DNA from: Sphingopyxis sp. 113P3
Lineage (GTDB): Bacteria; Pseudomonadota; Alphaproteobacteria; Sphingomonadales; Sphingomonadaceae
Assembly: GCF_001278035.1 (NCBI RefSeq)
Contig: NZ_CP009452.1
Location: forward strand, 467,501 to 531,500
Direction: 5' to 3'
Length of the DNA: 64,000 bases
In this document: positions 1 to 9,735 of the stretch, in pieces
Position numbering within the stretch: position 1 is the first letter of the stretch
Layout of the letters: the number at the start of each line of letters is the position of its first letter
Notes under the pieces: model-generated
Databases searched by the model: none
Seen by the model: only the letters and a program-made list of their open reading frames with translations
Told to the model about the DNA's origin: nothing
Program-made: the position numbers and the translations under genes

Positions 1-79
1 TCCCAGCTGGAACGACCTGCCGATGTCGGAGGTGCGGCTCGTCGGCCGCGTCGTGTGGACCGGCCGGCGCGTGCGCTGA
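1..79 (+). CDS. C-terminal tail of a gene cut by the window edge (possibly S24/LexA-like peptidase)
   Basis: Reading from base 2 gives about 25 residues before a TGA at 77-79; the visible end reads ...LVGRVVWTGRRV. A closing strand of the form GRVVW-x-GR is typical of the C-terminal end of S24-family peptidases (LexA or phage-repressor type), which is the reason for the tentative name. Too little is visible to check the Ser/Lys dyad or an N-terminal helix-turn-helix. The next 100 bases hold nothing I can interpret. Confidence 0.4.
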   Translation, partial: PSWNDLPMSEVRLVGRVVWTGRRVR

Positions 80-181
80 ACCGAACGGGGCAATCCAGGC
101 GTCCTTCGGGCCGGATCTGATCTGGCACCGTGCTTTGCAAGGCATCGGTCGATACCGCCACGAGGGGGCCGCCGGCTACCC

Positions 182-490
182 TCAGATCGGCTCCGCCATC
201 ACCGCCTCGATTTCGTGATCGAGAACCTCCGCGCGGCGGCATTGCGCTTCGTCGCCGTCGCGGCATTTCTCGGCCGCCTTGTCGCGCTGGCGCGATAATT
301 TGCCGAGCTTCGCTTCGCGCTCGCGCATCGCGCGACCACGGTTCCGATCGGCTTCTTCCTGGCTGGTTGTTGACCAGTCAGCGACCTTGCCTACCGCCTT
401 GACCGGTGCCGTGACGACCGATTTGACCGTGCTTACGCATCCAGTGAGCGCCAGGCAGGCGGGGGCGAGGAACAGGAGCCTTGCGCTCAT
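182..490 (-). CDS. Small lipoprotein, function unknown
   Basis: A 102-residue protein with a clear lipoprotein signal: a short charged start, a hydrophobic stretch and the lipobox LTGC with the acceptor Cys at residue 18. The mature part is short, has a VVTAPVKAVGKVAD stretch, then a charged Arg/Glu/Lys-rich segment (about 45-100) that probably forms a helix or coiled coil and contains two Cys. It should be anchored to the periplasmic face of a membrane. It stands alone, divergent from the aquaporin gene. I do not recognise a family, so no function is proposed. Confidence 0.7.
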   Translation of the reverse strand: MSARLLFLAPACLALTGCVSTVKSVVTAPVKAVGKVADWSTTSQEEADRNRGRAMREREAKLGKLSRQRDKAAEKCRDGDEAQCRRAEVLDHEIEAVMAEPI

Positions 491-646
491 TTCAAATCCT
501 TTCGGCAGCCCATAGATGAGGTCCCGCCCCTTTGTAGCTCATGGCATGTGAACCCGCCATGACTTTGCTTGCCGTGGTCTCTCAATATGTTAGAGTGGTC
601 GGGGCGCCGGCGGCGCGCATGACCGTCGGGCGGAGGAGAGGGTCAT

Positions 647-1372
647 ATGAACAACATGCAAAAGGGCGTTGCCGAGTTTATCGGAACCTTCTGGCTTGTC
701 TTTGGCGGCTGCGGCAGCGCGGTGCTCGCGGCGGCCTTTCCCGAGCTCGGCATCGGCTTTCTCGGCGTCGCGCTGGCATTTGGGCTGACGGTGGTCACCA
801 TGGCCTATGCGATCGGCCATATTTCAGGATGTCACCTCAATCCGGCAGTGACGGTGGGACTCTGGGCGGGCGGACGTTTCGACGCGCGCGATATCCCCCT
901 TTACATTATCGCGCAGGTCCTCGGCGCGATCGTCGCCGCCTTCCTGCTCTTTTACATCGCCAGCGGCAGCCCGAATTACGACCTCGCAGTCAACGGCCTT
1001 GCCGCCAACGGCTTTGGCGAGGGGTCTCCCGGACGCTACGACCTATGGTCAGGGCTCATCATAGAAATTGTGCTGACCGCCTTCTTCCTGTGGATCATCA
1101 TGGGCTCGACGGATGGCCGTGCGCCGGTGGGTTTTGCCCCGCTGGCGATTGGCCTCGCCCTGACGTTGATCCACCTGATCGCCATTCCCGTGACAAATAC
1201 GTCGGTCAATCCGGCTCGCAGTACCGGTCCGGCGCTGGTCGCAGGAGGGCTTGCCCTGGAGCAGCTCTGGCTCTTCTGGATCGCACCCCTCATCGGCGGC
1301 GCGGTCGGCGGCTGGCTCTATCGCACCGTGGGAGCGGACAGCTTCCCGAAGCCGAATATAGAGGGCGAATAA
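647..1372 (+). CDS. aqpZ: Aquaporin Z, water channel
   Basis: The 241-residue protein is the usual length for AqpZ and has six membrane segments plus the two half-helices carrying NPA motifs: HLNPAVT (Asn65-Ala67) and SVNPARS (Asn188-Ala190). Phe45, His176 and Arg191 fit the narrow aromatic/arginine filter of a water-selective channel rather than a glycerol facilitator. It would pass water across the inner membrane during osmotic shifts. The ATG at 647 is preceded by a strong GGAGGAGAGGG ribosome site. It is monocistronic, followed by a GC-rich hairpin shared with convergent galU. Confidence 0.95.
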   Translation: MNNMQKGVAEFIGTFWLVFGGCGSAVLAAAFPELGIGFLGVALAFGLTVVTMAYAIGHISGCHLNPAVTVGLWAGGRFDARDIPLYIIAQVLGAIVAAFLLFYIASGSPNYDLAVNGLAANGFGEGSPGRYDLWSGLIIEIVLTAFFLWIIMGSTDGRAPVGFAPLAIGLALTLIHLIAIPVTNTSVNPARSTGPALVAGGLALEQLWLFWIAPLIGGAVGGWLYRTVGADSFPKPNIEGE

Positions 1373-1377
1373 GGGGG

Positions 1378-1412
1378 ATGGCGCCGGCCGGGTTCCCCCC
1401 GGCCGGCGCCAT
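1378..1412. terminator. Hairpin between convergent aqpZ and galU
   Basis: A perfect 15-bp inverted repeat (arms 1378-1392 and 1398-1412, 5-base loop) lies in the 45 bases between the two stop codons. It can fold in RNA from either strand, so it can serve both genes. There is no strong T run. Confidence 0.7.
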
Positions 1413-1417
1413 TATGA

Positions 1418-2281
1418 TCATTTGAGCAGATCGACCGCGAAGGCACGGACGTCGCTTGCCATGTCAGGGCGTTCGAGGGCGATGGCGAGATTGGCCTGAA
1501 TATAGCCTGCCTTCGATCCGCAGTCGTACCGGGCGCCCGCAAAGGTCACGGCGTGGAACGGCTGCGTCCCGATCATTGATGCCATCGCGTCGGTCAGCTG
1601 GATTTCGCCGCCCGCGCCCTTTTCCTGGTCGGCAAGCACGCGCATCACCTCGGGCTGGAGAATATAGCGGCCCGAAATGATGAGATTCGACGGTGCCGCT
1701 TCGGGTTCGGGCTTTTCGACCAGTCCCAAGACCTCGGTCAGCGCGCCGTCACGTTTCCCCGGGGCGATCACGCCATAGGACGACACCTGCGCGTGCGGCA
1801 CTTCGAGCACCGAGATCAGATTGCCGCCAACGCGGGCATAGGCATCAACCATCTGCTTCATGCAGCCGGGGCTGCCGTGCATGAACTCGTCGGGCAGGAA
1901 GATGGCAAAAGGTTCATCGCCGACGATGTCGCGCGCGCACCAGATGGCGTGGCCGAGGCCAAGCGGCTCCTGCTGGCGGACATAGGCGCAGTTGCCGGGG
2001 CCGAGCCGTGTGGGTTCGAGGACCGACAGGTCCTTGCCGCGCTCGGACATCGTCTTTTCCAGCTCGAAGGCGATGTCGAAATGATCCTCGATCGCGCTCT
2101 TGCCCCGCCCGGTGACGAAGATCATCTGCTCGATCCCCGCCTCGCGCGCTTCGTCGACCGCATATTGAATGAGTGGCCGGTCGACGACGGGGAGCATCTC
2201 CTTGGGTATCGCCTTGGTGGCCGGCAGGAAGCGCGTGCCGAGGCCAGCGACGGGAAAGACGGCTTTGCGAATGGGTTTCAT
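1418..2281 (-). CDS. galU: UTP-glucose-1-phosphate uridylyltransferase
   Basis: A 287-residue nucleotidyltransferase making UDP-glucose from UTP and glucose-1-phosphate, the precursor for exopolysaccharide, LPS sugars and glycolipids. The N-terminus carries the signature VFPVAGLGTRFLP (residues 8-20) followed by the KAIPKEMLPVVDRP sugar-phosphate transferase motif, and the length matches bacterial GalU. Further family markers are FVTGRGK and a C-terminal AGARYDCGSKAGY segment. It lies 72 bases downstream of fadD on the same strand, so read-through is possible, although the two functions are unrelated. The ATG at 2281 is the natural family start. Confidence 0.95.
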   Translation of the reverse strand: MKPIRKAVFPVAGLGTRFLPATKAIPKEMLPVVDRPLIQYAVDEAREAGIEQMIFVTGRGKSAIEDHFDIAFELEKTMSERGKDLSVLEPTRLGPGNCAYVRQQEPLGLGHAIWCARDIVGDEPFAIFLPDEFMHGSPGCMKQMVDAYARVGGNLISVLEVPHAQVSSYGVIAPGKRDGALTEVLGLVEKPEPEAAPSNLIISGRYILQPEVMRVLADQEKGAGGEIQLTDAMASMIGTQPFHAVTFAGARYDCGSKAGYIQANLAIALERPDMASDVRAFAVDLLK

Positions 2282-2353
2282 GCAAGAGCGCTTAGCGGCG
2301 AACGACCTCCAAGGGAAGAAGCGGCCCGAGGGCCTCTCCGGCGACCGGTCTTA

Positions 2354-4021
2354 TCACTCCTTCATTTCAGCGCGGAGCGCCTTGCGGTCGAGCTTGCCGA
2401 TCATCGTCTTGGGTAGTTCCTCGCGAACATCGACTGCGCTCACCCGCTCGTGCTTGCCGAGCCGGGCATTGAGCCAGGCCGCGAGCGCCTCGCCCGCCAC
2501 GTCGAATCCCTCTTCCAAGGTCACAAAGGCTTTGGGGCTCTCGCCGCGGTAGGCATCGGGGACACCAAGAACGATCGCCTCCTTGACCGCGGGGTGCTGA
2601 TGAAGATGCGCCTCGATTACGCTTGGATAGACCTTGAAGCCCCCGACCGAGATCATGTCCTTCAGCCGGTCGACGATGCGAATATAGCCCTCGGCGTCGA
2701 TCGTCGCGACGTCGCCGGTGCGCAGCCAGCCGTCGGCGGTAAAGCTGTCGCCGTCCGCCTCGGGCCGGTTCCAATAGCCCTGCATGATCTGGGGCCCCTT
2801 CACCGCGAGTTCGCCCTCCTGCCCCGCGGGCGCATCCTTTGACGGATCCTCCCTGTCGAGCAGACGAATTCGGGTTGCCGGGATCGGCTGACCGATCGTC
2901 CCCGCCTTGACTGGGCCATCATAGGGGTTTGTCGCAACGACGCCGGAGCTTTCCGTAAGACCATAGCCCTCGACAAGGGAGGCGCCCGTGGCGGCGACGA
3001 ATTTCTCGCGCAGCTCAGCGGGCATCGGCGCGCCCCCCGAGATACAGATGCGCAGGCTGGAAAAATCGGTCCTGGGAAGGTCAGGATGGTCAAGCAGCGC
3101 CTGATACATCGTTGGCACGCCGGGCAGGGCGGTCGCCTTCGTGCGAGTGATCGCCTCCAGCGTCTGCTTTGCGTCGAAGCGCGGCAGCATCGTAATCATG
3201 CCGCCGTTCAGGATCGTGCGGTTGAGGACGCAGGTGTTCGCAAAGACGTGGAAGAAGGGCAGGACGCCAAGGATGCGGTCTCCTGCGTCATGGTCGGGGT
3301 CGATCGCGTTCACCTGCCGCGCATTGGCGGTCAAATTCTGATGGGTGAGCTTTGCGCCCTTCGGCGTGCCGGTGGTGCCTCCGGTATACTGGATCAGCGC
3401 CACGTCATGCTCGGGGTTGATCACGACAGGGCCGGGTCCACCGTCATTGTCGGTGAGCGCCGAGAATCGAATGACGCGAGGGTCGTCGGGCAGGGCTGCG
3501 ACCTCGCGGCGACGGAGCAGGCGGTAGAGCATGGATTTGGCTGCGGGCAACCCTCCCGCCACCGAACCGACGACGAGTTGCTTCAGGCTCGACCCGTCGA
3601 GCACAGCGAGCGCAGTCGGAAGGAGCGCGGCGGCGCTAATCGTGAAGAGTATCTCGGTCCCCGAGTCCTCGACCTGGGCTTCCAGCTCGGCGACAGTGTA
3701 AAGCGGCGAGAAATTGACCACGGTAGCCCCCGCGGCGAGCGCGCCATAATAGGCCGCGACATAATGCGGGACATTGGGAAGGTAGAGGCCCACGCGGCTT
3801 CCCTTCCCGATACCGCGCTGTTGGAGCCCCTTTGCGACGCGCGCCGCGCCGCGTGCGATCTCGGCATAGCTGAACTGCCGGCCCATGAAGTCGAGCGCCG
3901 GCGCGGATCCATTGCGCGCGGCGCTCGCTGCCAGCATGTCGGGAAGCGAGAGCGGCGGAAAATCCTGGTCCCATGCCGTCGGATGACGATAGTTGCTCGA
4001 CCAGGAAAAGGGGCTGCTCAT
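2354..4021 (-). CDS. fadD: Long-chain acyl-CoA synthetase (AMP-forming)
   Basis: A 555-residue adenylate-forming enzyme that activates fatty acids to acyl-CoA through an acyl-AMP. The P-loop YTGGTTGTPKGA (212-223), the GYGLTESSG core motif, the RTGD segment, DRLKDMISVGGFKVYP hinge and C-terminal PKTMIGKLDRKAL (with the adenylation Lys) are all present, and length is typical of FadD. It should act at the inner face of the cytoplasmic membrane and feed beta-oxidation. The upstream gap to pabB holds a GGGTAAGTAA sequence (4066-4075) that recurs nearly unchanged before another lipid-oxidation gene. The exact chain-length preference cannot be read from sequence. Confidence 0.9.
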   Translation of the reverse strand: MSSPFSWSSNYRHPTAWDQDFPPLSLPDMLAASAARNGSAPALDFMGRQFSYAEIARGAARVAKGLQQRGIGKGSRVGLYLPNVPHYVAAYYGALAAGATVVNFSPLYTVAELEAQVEDSGTEILFTISAAALLPTALAVLDGSSLKQLVVGSVAGGLPAAKSMLYRLLRRREVAALPDDPRVIRFSALTDNDGGPGPVVINPEHDVALIQYTGGTTGTPKGAKLTHQNLTANARQVNAIDPDHDAGDRILGVLPFFHVFANTCVLNRTILNGGMITMLPRFDAKQTLEAITRTKATALPGVPTMYQALLDHPDLPRTDFSSLRICISGGAPMPAELREKFVAATGASLVEGYGLTESSGVVATNPYDGPVKAGTIGQPIPATRIRLLDREDPSKDAPAGQEGELAVKGPQIMQGYWNRPEADGDSFTADGWLRTGDVATIDAEGYIRIVDRLKDMISVGGFKVYPSVIEAHLHQHPAVKEAIVLGVPDAYRGESPKAFVTLEEGFDVAGEALAAWLNARLGKHERVSAVDVREELPKTMIGKLDRKALRAEMKE

Positions 4022-4065
4022 CGGGGCGATCTATCCTTTCTCAAAGAGGGGCGTTCCTGACACTA

Positions 4066-4075
4066 GGGTAAGTAA
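4066..4075. promoter_or_regulatory. Possible operator half-site upstream of fadD
   Basis: GGGTAAGTAA sits about 45 bases before the fadD start. The same sequence with one change (GGTTAAGTAA) lies at 15148-15157 before the phosphotransferase/acyl-CoA dehydrogenase pair, and a GGGTAAG occurs before the second acyl-CoA synthetase. A shared regulator is an inference from these three sites only. Confidence 0.3.
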
Positions 4076-4199
4076 GTCCTTATCGCAATTGGCGCATGTT
4101 GCCCGGTCGTCTTGCCGGGGGTAAAGGAGCGGGCATCGGATCGCCCTTTCCAAATCGGACGGCATATCGGGCAGCCGCAATGGGGTGGCAGGGCAGGAC

Positions 4200-6035
4200 A
4201 TGACAGATGATGCGGCCATCCCCGTTCCCGGGCCGGAAAGCCCGCCCTTCGTCCTGCTTGACGATGCGCGCGCCGAGGGCGCGGTTCCGGCGCGATTGTT
4301 TCGCGATCCCGTCGAGCTTCTGACGGCACGGCACGCGGGCGAGGTTCCGGCGCTTCTCGATGCGCTTGGCGCCGCGCGGGCGCGGGGCCTGCATGCCGCG
4401 GGCTGTCTAGCCTACGAGGCGGGGAAGGGCCTCGCTCCAGCCTGGCGGGGGGGGCGCGGCCGAGACGCGGCCGGCGCACCGCTCGCCTGGTTCGGCCTGT
4501 TCGACCAGATCCATCGTATCGAGCCCGGCGCGGTGCGTGCGCTGCTTCCCGATCCGGCGAGCAGCTGGGTCGGGCGGCCAGTGCCCAGGGTAACGCGGGC
4601 CCTCTATGAAGCCGCGGTCGAGGCGGTGCTCGCCTATATTCGTGCGGGCGACATCTATCAGGCCAATCTGACCTTCCGTGCGAACGTGCCATTTGCCGGC
4701 AATCCCCTCGCCGCCTATGCGCGCCTGCGGCAGACGGCGCGAGCGGGCTATGGCGGCTTTATCTGGACGGGCACGCAGGCAATCGCCTCGCTCTCGCCCG
4801 AACTCTTCTTTGCGCTCCGGGACGGCGCGGTCATCGCTCGGCCCATGAAAGGGACTGCGGGGCGGGTGGCCGACCTCGCCGCCGACGCGCGCGCCGCGCG
4901 GGCACTTGCCGCCGACCCCAAGCAGCGCGCCGAAAATCTGATGATCGTTGACCTCATTCGCAACGATCTGTCGCGCGTCGCGGCGCCGGGGTCGGTTACG
5001 GTGCCCGAACTCTTCCGGGTGGAAAGCTTTCCGACAATCCATCAGCTCGTCTCCGACGTCACCGCGCGGCTGCCCGAAGGCGCGGGGGCGGTCGACGTGC
5101 TACGCGCAGCCTTCCCGTGCGGATCGATCACAGGCGCGCCCAAGGTCCGGGCGATGGAGATCATTGAAGAACTGGAAGCAGAGCCGCGCGGCCTCTACAC
5201 CGGATCGATCGGTTACATCGATGCTGGCGGCGACGCCGCCTTCAACGTCGCGATCCGCACTTTGGTCTTTCCCGCAGCCGATGACTTGCGCGATACGCCG
5301 GCTTGCGCCACGCTGGGGCTCGGATCGGCTGTTGTCGCCGACAGCCAGGCGGCTGAAGAGTGGCGCGAATGTCTGGCCAAGGGGGAATTTGTGGGCGCAG
5401 CGGGGGAAAGCTTCGACCTCATAGAGACAATGCAGTTCGACCCGGTCGAGGGAATCCAGCGGCTCGAGGGGCACCTTGCCCGGATGAAGGCCAGCGCCGA
5501 AACTCTGGGCTTCCGATTCGACCGTCATGGCGCGCGTAACAGCCTGCAATCGGCGACCTTTCGCCTTCGCAGCGCCGCGCGGGTGCGGATGCGGCTCGCC
5601 GTGTCAGGGGCGCTCGCGGTCGAAGTGTCGCCGCTGCCTCGTCTCGCCGAGCTGCCCGTGCCCGTCGCTGTGCACCCCGCGCCGCTTGCTGGCGGCGATT
5701 TTCGCCTCGTGCACAAAACGAGCCTGCGCGCGCCTTATGACGAGGCGCGCGCGGCGAGCGGTGCGCCAGAAGTGGTGTTCGTGGACAAGCCGGGCTTCGT
5801 CACCGAGGGGAGCTGGAGCAATATTTTCGTCGAACGGGGCGGCGTGCTCCTCACCCCGCCGCTTTCGCTCGGTCTGCTTCCGGGGGTCCTGCGCGGCGAA
5901 CTGATCGACAAGGGGCGCGCGGTCGAATCGCACCTGCGCGTCGCCGACCTGTCTGACGGATTCTTCATCGGCAACTCGCTGCGCGGACTCGTCCCGGCGC
6001 GGCTCGCCGAGGCTGCGAAAGTACCGATAGGCTGA
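4200..6035 (+). CDS. pabB: Aminodeoxychorismate synthase component I fused to 4-amino-4-deoxychorismate lyase
   Basis: One 611-residue chain carries two consecutive steps of p-aminobenzoate (folate) synthesis. Residues about 130-395 are the chorismate-binding PabB domain: DIYQANLTFR (151-160), RPMKGTAGR with the Lys (214-222) and FPCGSITGAPKVRAME (305-320). Residues about 404-611 are a PLP-dependent PabC-type lyase, starting FDLIETM, with likely PLP lysine in HKT (Lys506) and EGSWSNIF (536-543). Amidotransferase PabA is not encoded nearby. I choose ATG 4200 because a G-rich ribosome site precedes it; a GTG at 4185 in the same frame is the alternative. Such fusions are known in alphaproteobacteria. 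Confidence 0.9.
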   Translation: MTDDAAIPVPGPESPPFVLLDDARAEGAVPARLFRDPVELLTARHAGEVPALLDALGAARARGLHAAGCLAYEAGKGLAPAWRGGRGRDAAGAPLAWFGLFDQIHRIEPGAVRALLPDPASSWVGRPVPRVTRALYEAAVEAVLAYIRAGDIYQANLTFRANVPFAGNPLAAYARLRQTARAGYGGFIWTGTQAIASLSPELFFALRDGAVIARPMKGTAGRVADLAADARAARALAADPKQRAENLMIVDLIRNDLSRVAAPGSVTVPELFRVESFPTIHQLVSDVTARLPEGAGAVDVLRAAFPCGSITGAPKVRAMEIIEELEAEPRGLYTGSIGYIDAGGDAAFNVAIRTLVFPAADDLRDTPACATLGLGSAVVADSQAAEEWRECLAKGEFVGAAGESFDLIETMQFDPVEGIQRLEGHLARMKASAETLGFRFDRHGARNSLQSATFRLRSAARVRMRLAVSGALAVEVSPLPRLAELPVPVAVHPAPLAGGDFRLVHKTSLRAPYDEARAASGAPEVVFVDKPGFVTEGSWSNIFVERGGVLLTPPLSLGLLPGVLRGELIDKGRAVESHLRVADLSDGFFIGNSLRGLVPARLAEAAKVPIG

Positions 6036-6098
6036 CGTGGGGTCTGCATAGGTAAAATATCCGCGGCGCGCCTTGCGGTTTGCGCCCGAAAGCATTAG

Positions 6099-7361
<1,263 letters not shown>

Positions 7362-7391
7362 CGACCCTTGCACCCGGTCGAACAATTATAT

Positions 7392-7401
7392 ACCGATCGG
7401 T
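7392..7401. promoter_or_regulatory. TetR-type palindrome ACCGATCGGT
   Basis: A perfect 10-bp palindrome in AT-richer flanks (TATACCGATCGGTCTTG) between the aminotransferase stop and the msrA unit. The ACCG-nn-CGGT form is common among TetR-family operators. No TetR gene lies nearby, so the regulator and target are unknown. Confidence 0.35.
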
Positions 7402-7460
7402 CTTGAATTCGCTTGGGCGCGCGCTTATTTGCCGCGGATGAACGGTGGTTAAGCAGCCGG

Positions 7461-7504
7461 TTCACCACATGGTAAGCTGTTCCGTATAGGGTGATCGCGA
7501 TCAC
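7461..7504 (+). promoter_or_regulatory. Promoter with adjacent perfect palindrome for the msrA unit
   Basis: A possible -35 TTCACC (7461-7466) and -10 TATAGG (7485-7490), 18 bases apart, are followed at once by the perfect 14-bp palindrome GTGATCGCGATCAC (7491-7504). Its GTGA-N6-TCAC layout equals the core of CRP/FNR-superfamily sites. Its place at the transcription start suggests repression rather than activation. Confidence 0.5.
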
Positions 7505-7592
7505 TGCACGACGGCAAGGGGTGCGCCATATCGTCGGTGTAACCGGTGCGGGACTGCCCGCGAACTGACAGATATGAAGACAAGAGGCTCCC

Positions 7593-7700
7593 ATGCTTTC
7601 TCTCCTCCGCTCGGACTGGTTCCTGACGATGCTCGCTGGCTTTGCGATCGGCGCGACCTTCGTGATCCTGAACCAGCCGGCGCTACCCATCCCCGCTTGA
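7593..7700 (+). CDS. Small single-span membrane protein (35 aa) coupled to msrA
   Basis: A 35-codon ORF, MLSLLRSDWF then a hydrophobic span LTMLAGFAIGATFVIL and a short NQPALPIPA tail, predicted as one membrane helix with the tail outside. An AGAGGCTCCC stretch precedes the ATG. Its TGA overlaps the ATG of msrA (TGATG at 7698-7702), so the two should be translationally coupled. The function is unknown; coupling to an exported methionine sulfoxide reductase suggests a role in the same envelope-repair process. Small proteins of this shape are easily missed by gene callers. Confidence 0.65.
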   Translation: MLSLLRSDWFLTMLAGFAIGATFVILNQPALPIPA

Positions 7701-8386
7701 TGCCGCGGCGGCGCAAATCCGCCCGTCCGCTTATCGCAGCCCTCATCGCCGCCGCTGTGCTCGCACAATGCGCGCCGGCACAGGCTGAAAATGTCATCCG
7801 GCTGCCGGCTCCTGCCTATGACCCCGCCATCAAGGCGCCGCGGGCGACCGCGGTGCTTGCGGGCGGTTGCTTCTGGGGCGTCGAGGGCGTCTTTTCAAAC
7901 GTCAAGGGCGTGATCTCGGTCGAGGCGGGCTATCACGGCGGCAGCAAGGCGGACGCGACTTACCAACGGACCTCCAGCGGTGCCACGGGGCATGCAGAGG
8001 CTGTGCGCATCACCTATGACCCGCGCGTGATCAGTTACGGATCGCTGCTGCGCATCCTCTTTTCGGTTGTGGCCGATCCGACACTGAAGAATCGACAGGG
8101 GCCCGACCAGGGCCCGCAATACCGCGCCGCGATCGTGCCGCTTGACAGCGCGCAGCACGAGGTCGCGGCTGCCTACCTCGCACAGATCGGCAAGGGCGGC
8201 CTTTATGCCAAGCCCATCGCCGCCAAGATCGAACGCTTCACGGGCTTCTATCCGGCAGAGGCGTATCACCAGGACTTCATGCAGCGGCACCCGACACACG
8301 CCTATATCGTTCGCTGGGACGCGCCGAAGCTCGCGGCATTCAAGCGGTTCTACCCAGCCTGGATTCGTGGGGCGCCGGCACCCTGA
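7700..8386 (+). CDS. msrA: Exported peptide-methionine (S)-S-oxide reductase
   Basis: A 228-residue MsrA with an N-terminal signal peptide: MPRRRK, a hydrophobic core LIAALIAAAVLAQ and probable cleavage after AQA near residue 29. It should therefore repair oxidised methionines in the periplasm. The catalytic Cys57 is in GGCFWGVEG, and GYHGG and GHAEAV further support the family. After Cys57 there is no other cysteine, so the usual resolving Cys of two- and three-Cys MsrA enzymes is missing; regeneration must rely on an external thiol. The start at 7700 overlaps the small membrane protein; an in-frame longer reading from 7574 lacks support. Confidence 0.88.
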   Translation: MPRRRKSARPLIAALIAAAVLAQCAPAQAENVIRLPAPAYDPAIKAPRATAVLAGGCFWGVEGVFSNVKGVISVEAGYHGGSKADATYQRTSSGATGHAEAVRITYDPRVISYGSLLRILFSVVADPTLKNRQGPDQGPQYRAAIVPLDSAQHEVAAAYLAQIGKGGLYAKPIAAKIERFTGFYPAEAYHQDFMQRHPTHAYIVRWDAPKLAAFKRFYPAWIRGAPAP

Positions 8387-8532
8387 GCAGGCACCTCCCT
8401 TTTTCCGCCACTTGTCGCGCGGGAAGAATCGTTCGTCGCAAATCGCTGGCCCGCCCGCGAGGGGTGCGGGACGAACGAAATCCGGCCGCGGGGGCCGGCA
8501 AGACTGAGGACCACAGCCGCTTCGGGGTTTCA

Positions 8533-9675
8533 ATGAAGGTTAAGGTTTCGGGCAGGCCGCTGCTCGCCATGGTGATGAGCTCCGTCGTGCTGGCGGGGTG
8601 CGTCGGCAGCGCCGCCGTGATACCGCCGTCGCGTGAGCAGACCCCGGCGCCTCGCACCCCCGCAGGATCGGTAACCGTCCCGATTGGCGAGCCGGTGCGC
8701 GCGGTGGCCCCGGCACCGCAGGGCGTGATCGACCCCGGTTTCCGACGTCCGCCCACAGGGCTCGAGCAGCGAATTTTCGAGCTGTGGCGAAGCTTTCCCG
8801 GCAAGACCGGCATCGCCGTACAGCGCATCGACGGCGAATGGACGCTCCAGCAGCGCGGTGACGAGCTTTTCCCGCAGCAAAGCGTATCCAAGCTGTGGGT
8901 GGCGCTGACCGTGCTCGATGCGGTCGACCGGGGCGCGCTGACCCTCGACCGAAAGGTCACCATCACTCCTGCAGATCTCACCCTGTTCCATCAGCCGATC
9001 GCCGCACGCGTGCGCGCCGAAGGGTCGGTGACGATGAGTGTGCGCGAGCTGATCGAGACGGCCATCACGCACAGCGACAACACCGCCAACGACAGCCTGC
9101 TGCGCACCGTAGGCGGCCCCGATGCGGTACGCCGCTTCATCGCAGCGAAAGATCTGGGCGCAATCCGCTTCGGCCCCGGTGAACGCTTGCTCCAGAGCGG
9201 GACCGCCGGGCTTGAATGGAAGCAGTCCTACTCGATCGGCCGTGCCTTTCAGGAGGCGCGCGCGGCGCTTCCCGATGCAACGCGCAAGGCAGCAATGGAC
9301 AATTATCTTGCCAATCCCGTCGATGGGGCGAGCCCGTCCGCGATCGCCCGCGCGCTGACCCGGCTCGCCCGCGGCACGCTGCTCTCCCCTGAATCGACTG
9401 ACTATATTCTCGGCGTGATGAGCCGTACGAGGAGCGGACCGAACCGGCTGAAGGCGGGGCTGCCCTCGGGCTGGAAATTCCTGCACAAGACCGGCACGGG
9501 CCAGGATTATAAGGGGATGACGGCGGGCTATAACGACATCGGGATCGCGACCGCGCCCGACGGCACCCGCTATGCAATCGTCGTTATGCTCGGCAGTACA
9601 ACCGCCTCGATCCCGCAGCGCATGGTGCTCATGCAGGCGGTGTCGGGGGCGGTAGCCGAATTCCACGGCCGATAG
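8533..9675 (+). CDS. Serine hydrolase lipoprotein of the class A beta-lactamase/PBP fold
   Basis: A 380-residue lipoprotein (lipobox LAGC, Cys23) with a Pro-rich linker to about residue 75 and then a beta-lactamase-like domain. The three active-site motifs are in order: SVSK (Ser117, Lys120), SDN (181-183) and KTG (319-321). I do not see a canonical ExxLN omega-loop glutamate, so real beta-lactamase activity is uncertain and a peptidoglycan-related DD-peptidase or unknown esterase role is possible. The ATG at 8533 gives a good lipoprotein signal; the longer in-frame reading from 8464 would bury it. It is anchored in the envelope. Confidence 0.82.
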   Translation: MKVKVSGRPLLAMVMSSVVLAGCVGSAAVIPPSREQTPAPRTPAGSVTVPIGEPVRAVAPAPQGVIDPGFRRPPTGLEQRIFELWRSFPGKTGIAVQRIDGEWTLQQRGDELFPQQSVSKLWVALTVLDAVDRGALTLDRKVTITPADLTLFHQPIAARVRAEGSVTMSVRELIETAITHSDNTANDSLLRTVGGPDAVRRFIAAKDLGAIRFGPGERLLQSGTAGLEWKQSYSIGRAFQEARAALPDATRKAAMDNYLANPVDGASPSAIARALTRLARGTLLSPESTDYILGVMSRTRSGPNRLKAGLPSGWKFLHKTGTGQDYKGMTAGYNDIGIATAPDGTRYAIVVMLGSTTASIPQRMVLMQAVSGAVAEFHGR

Positions 9676-9735
9676 CGGCATCTTCCAGCAAGAAACGGGT
9701 TTGCGGGACCTTCTGCTTTTGCATATGGCGCGGGC

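Noticed and set aside
541..1425. 294-codon plus-strand frame over aqpZ
   Set aside because: A shadow of the aquaporin frame with Arg-rich, low-complexity product.
4031..4219. 62-codon minus-strand ORF with Cys-x-x-Cys in the fadD/pabB gap
   Set aside because: It lies in the divergent promoter region, has no ribosome site, domain or compositional support, and overlaps the operator-like sequence.
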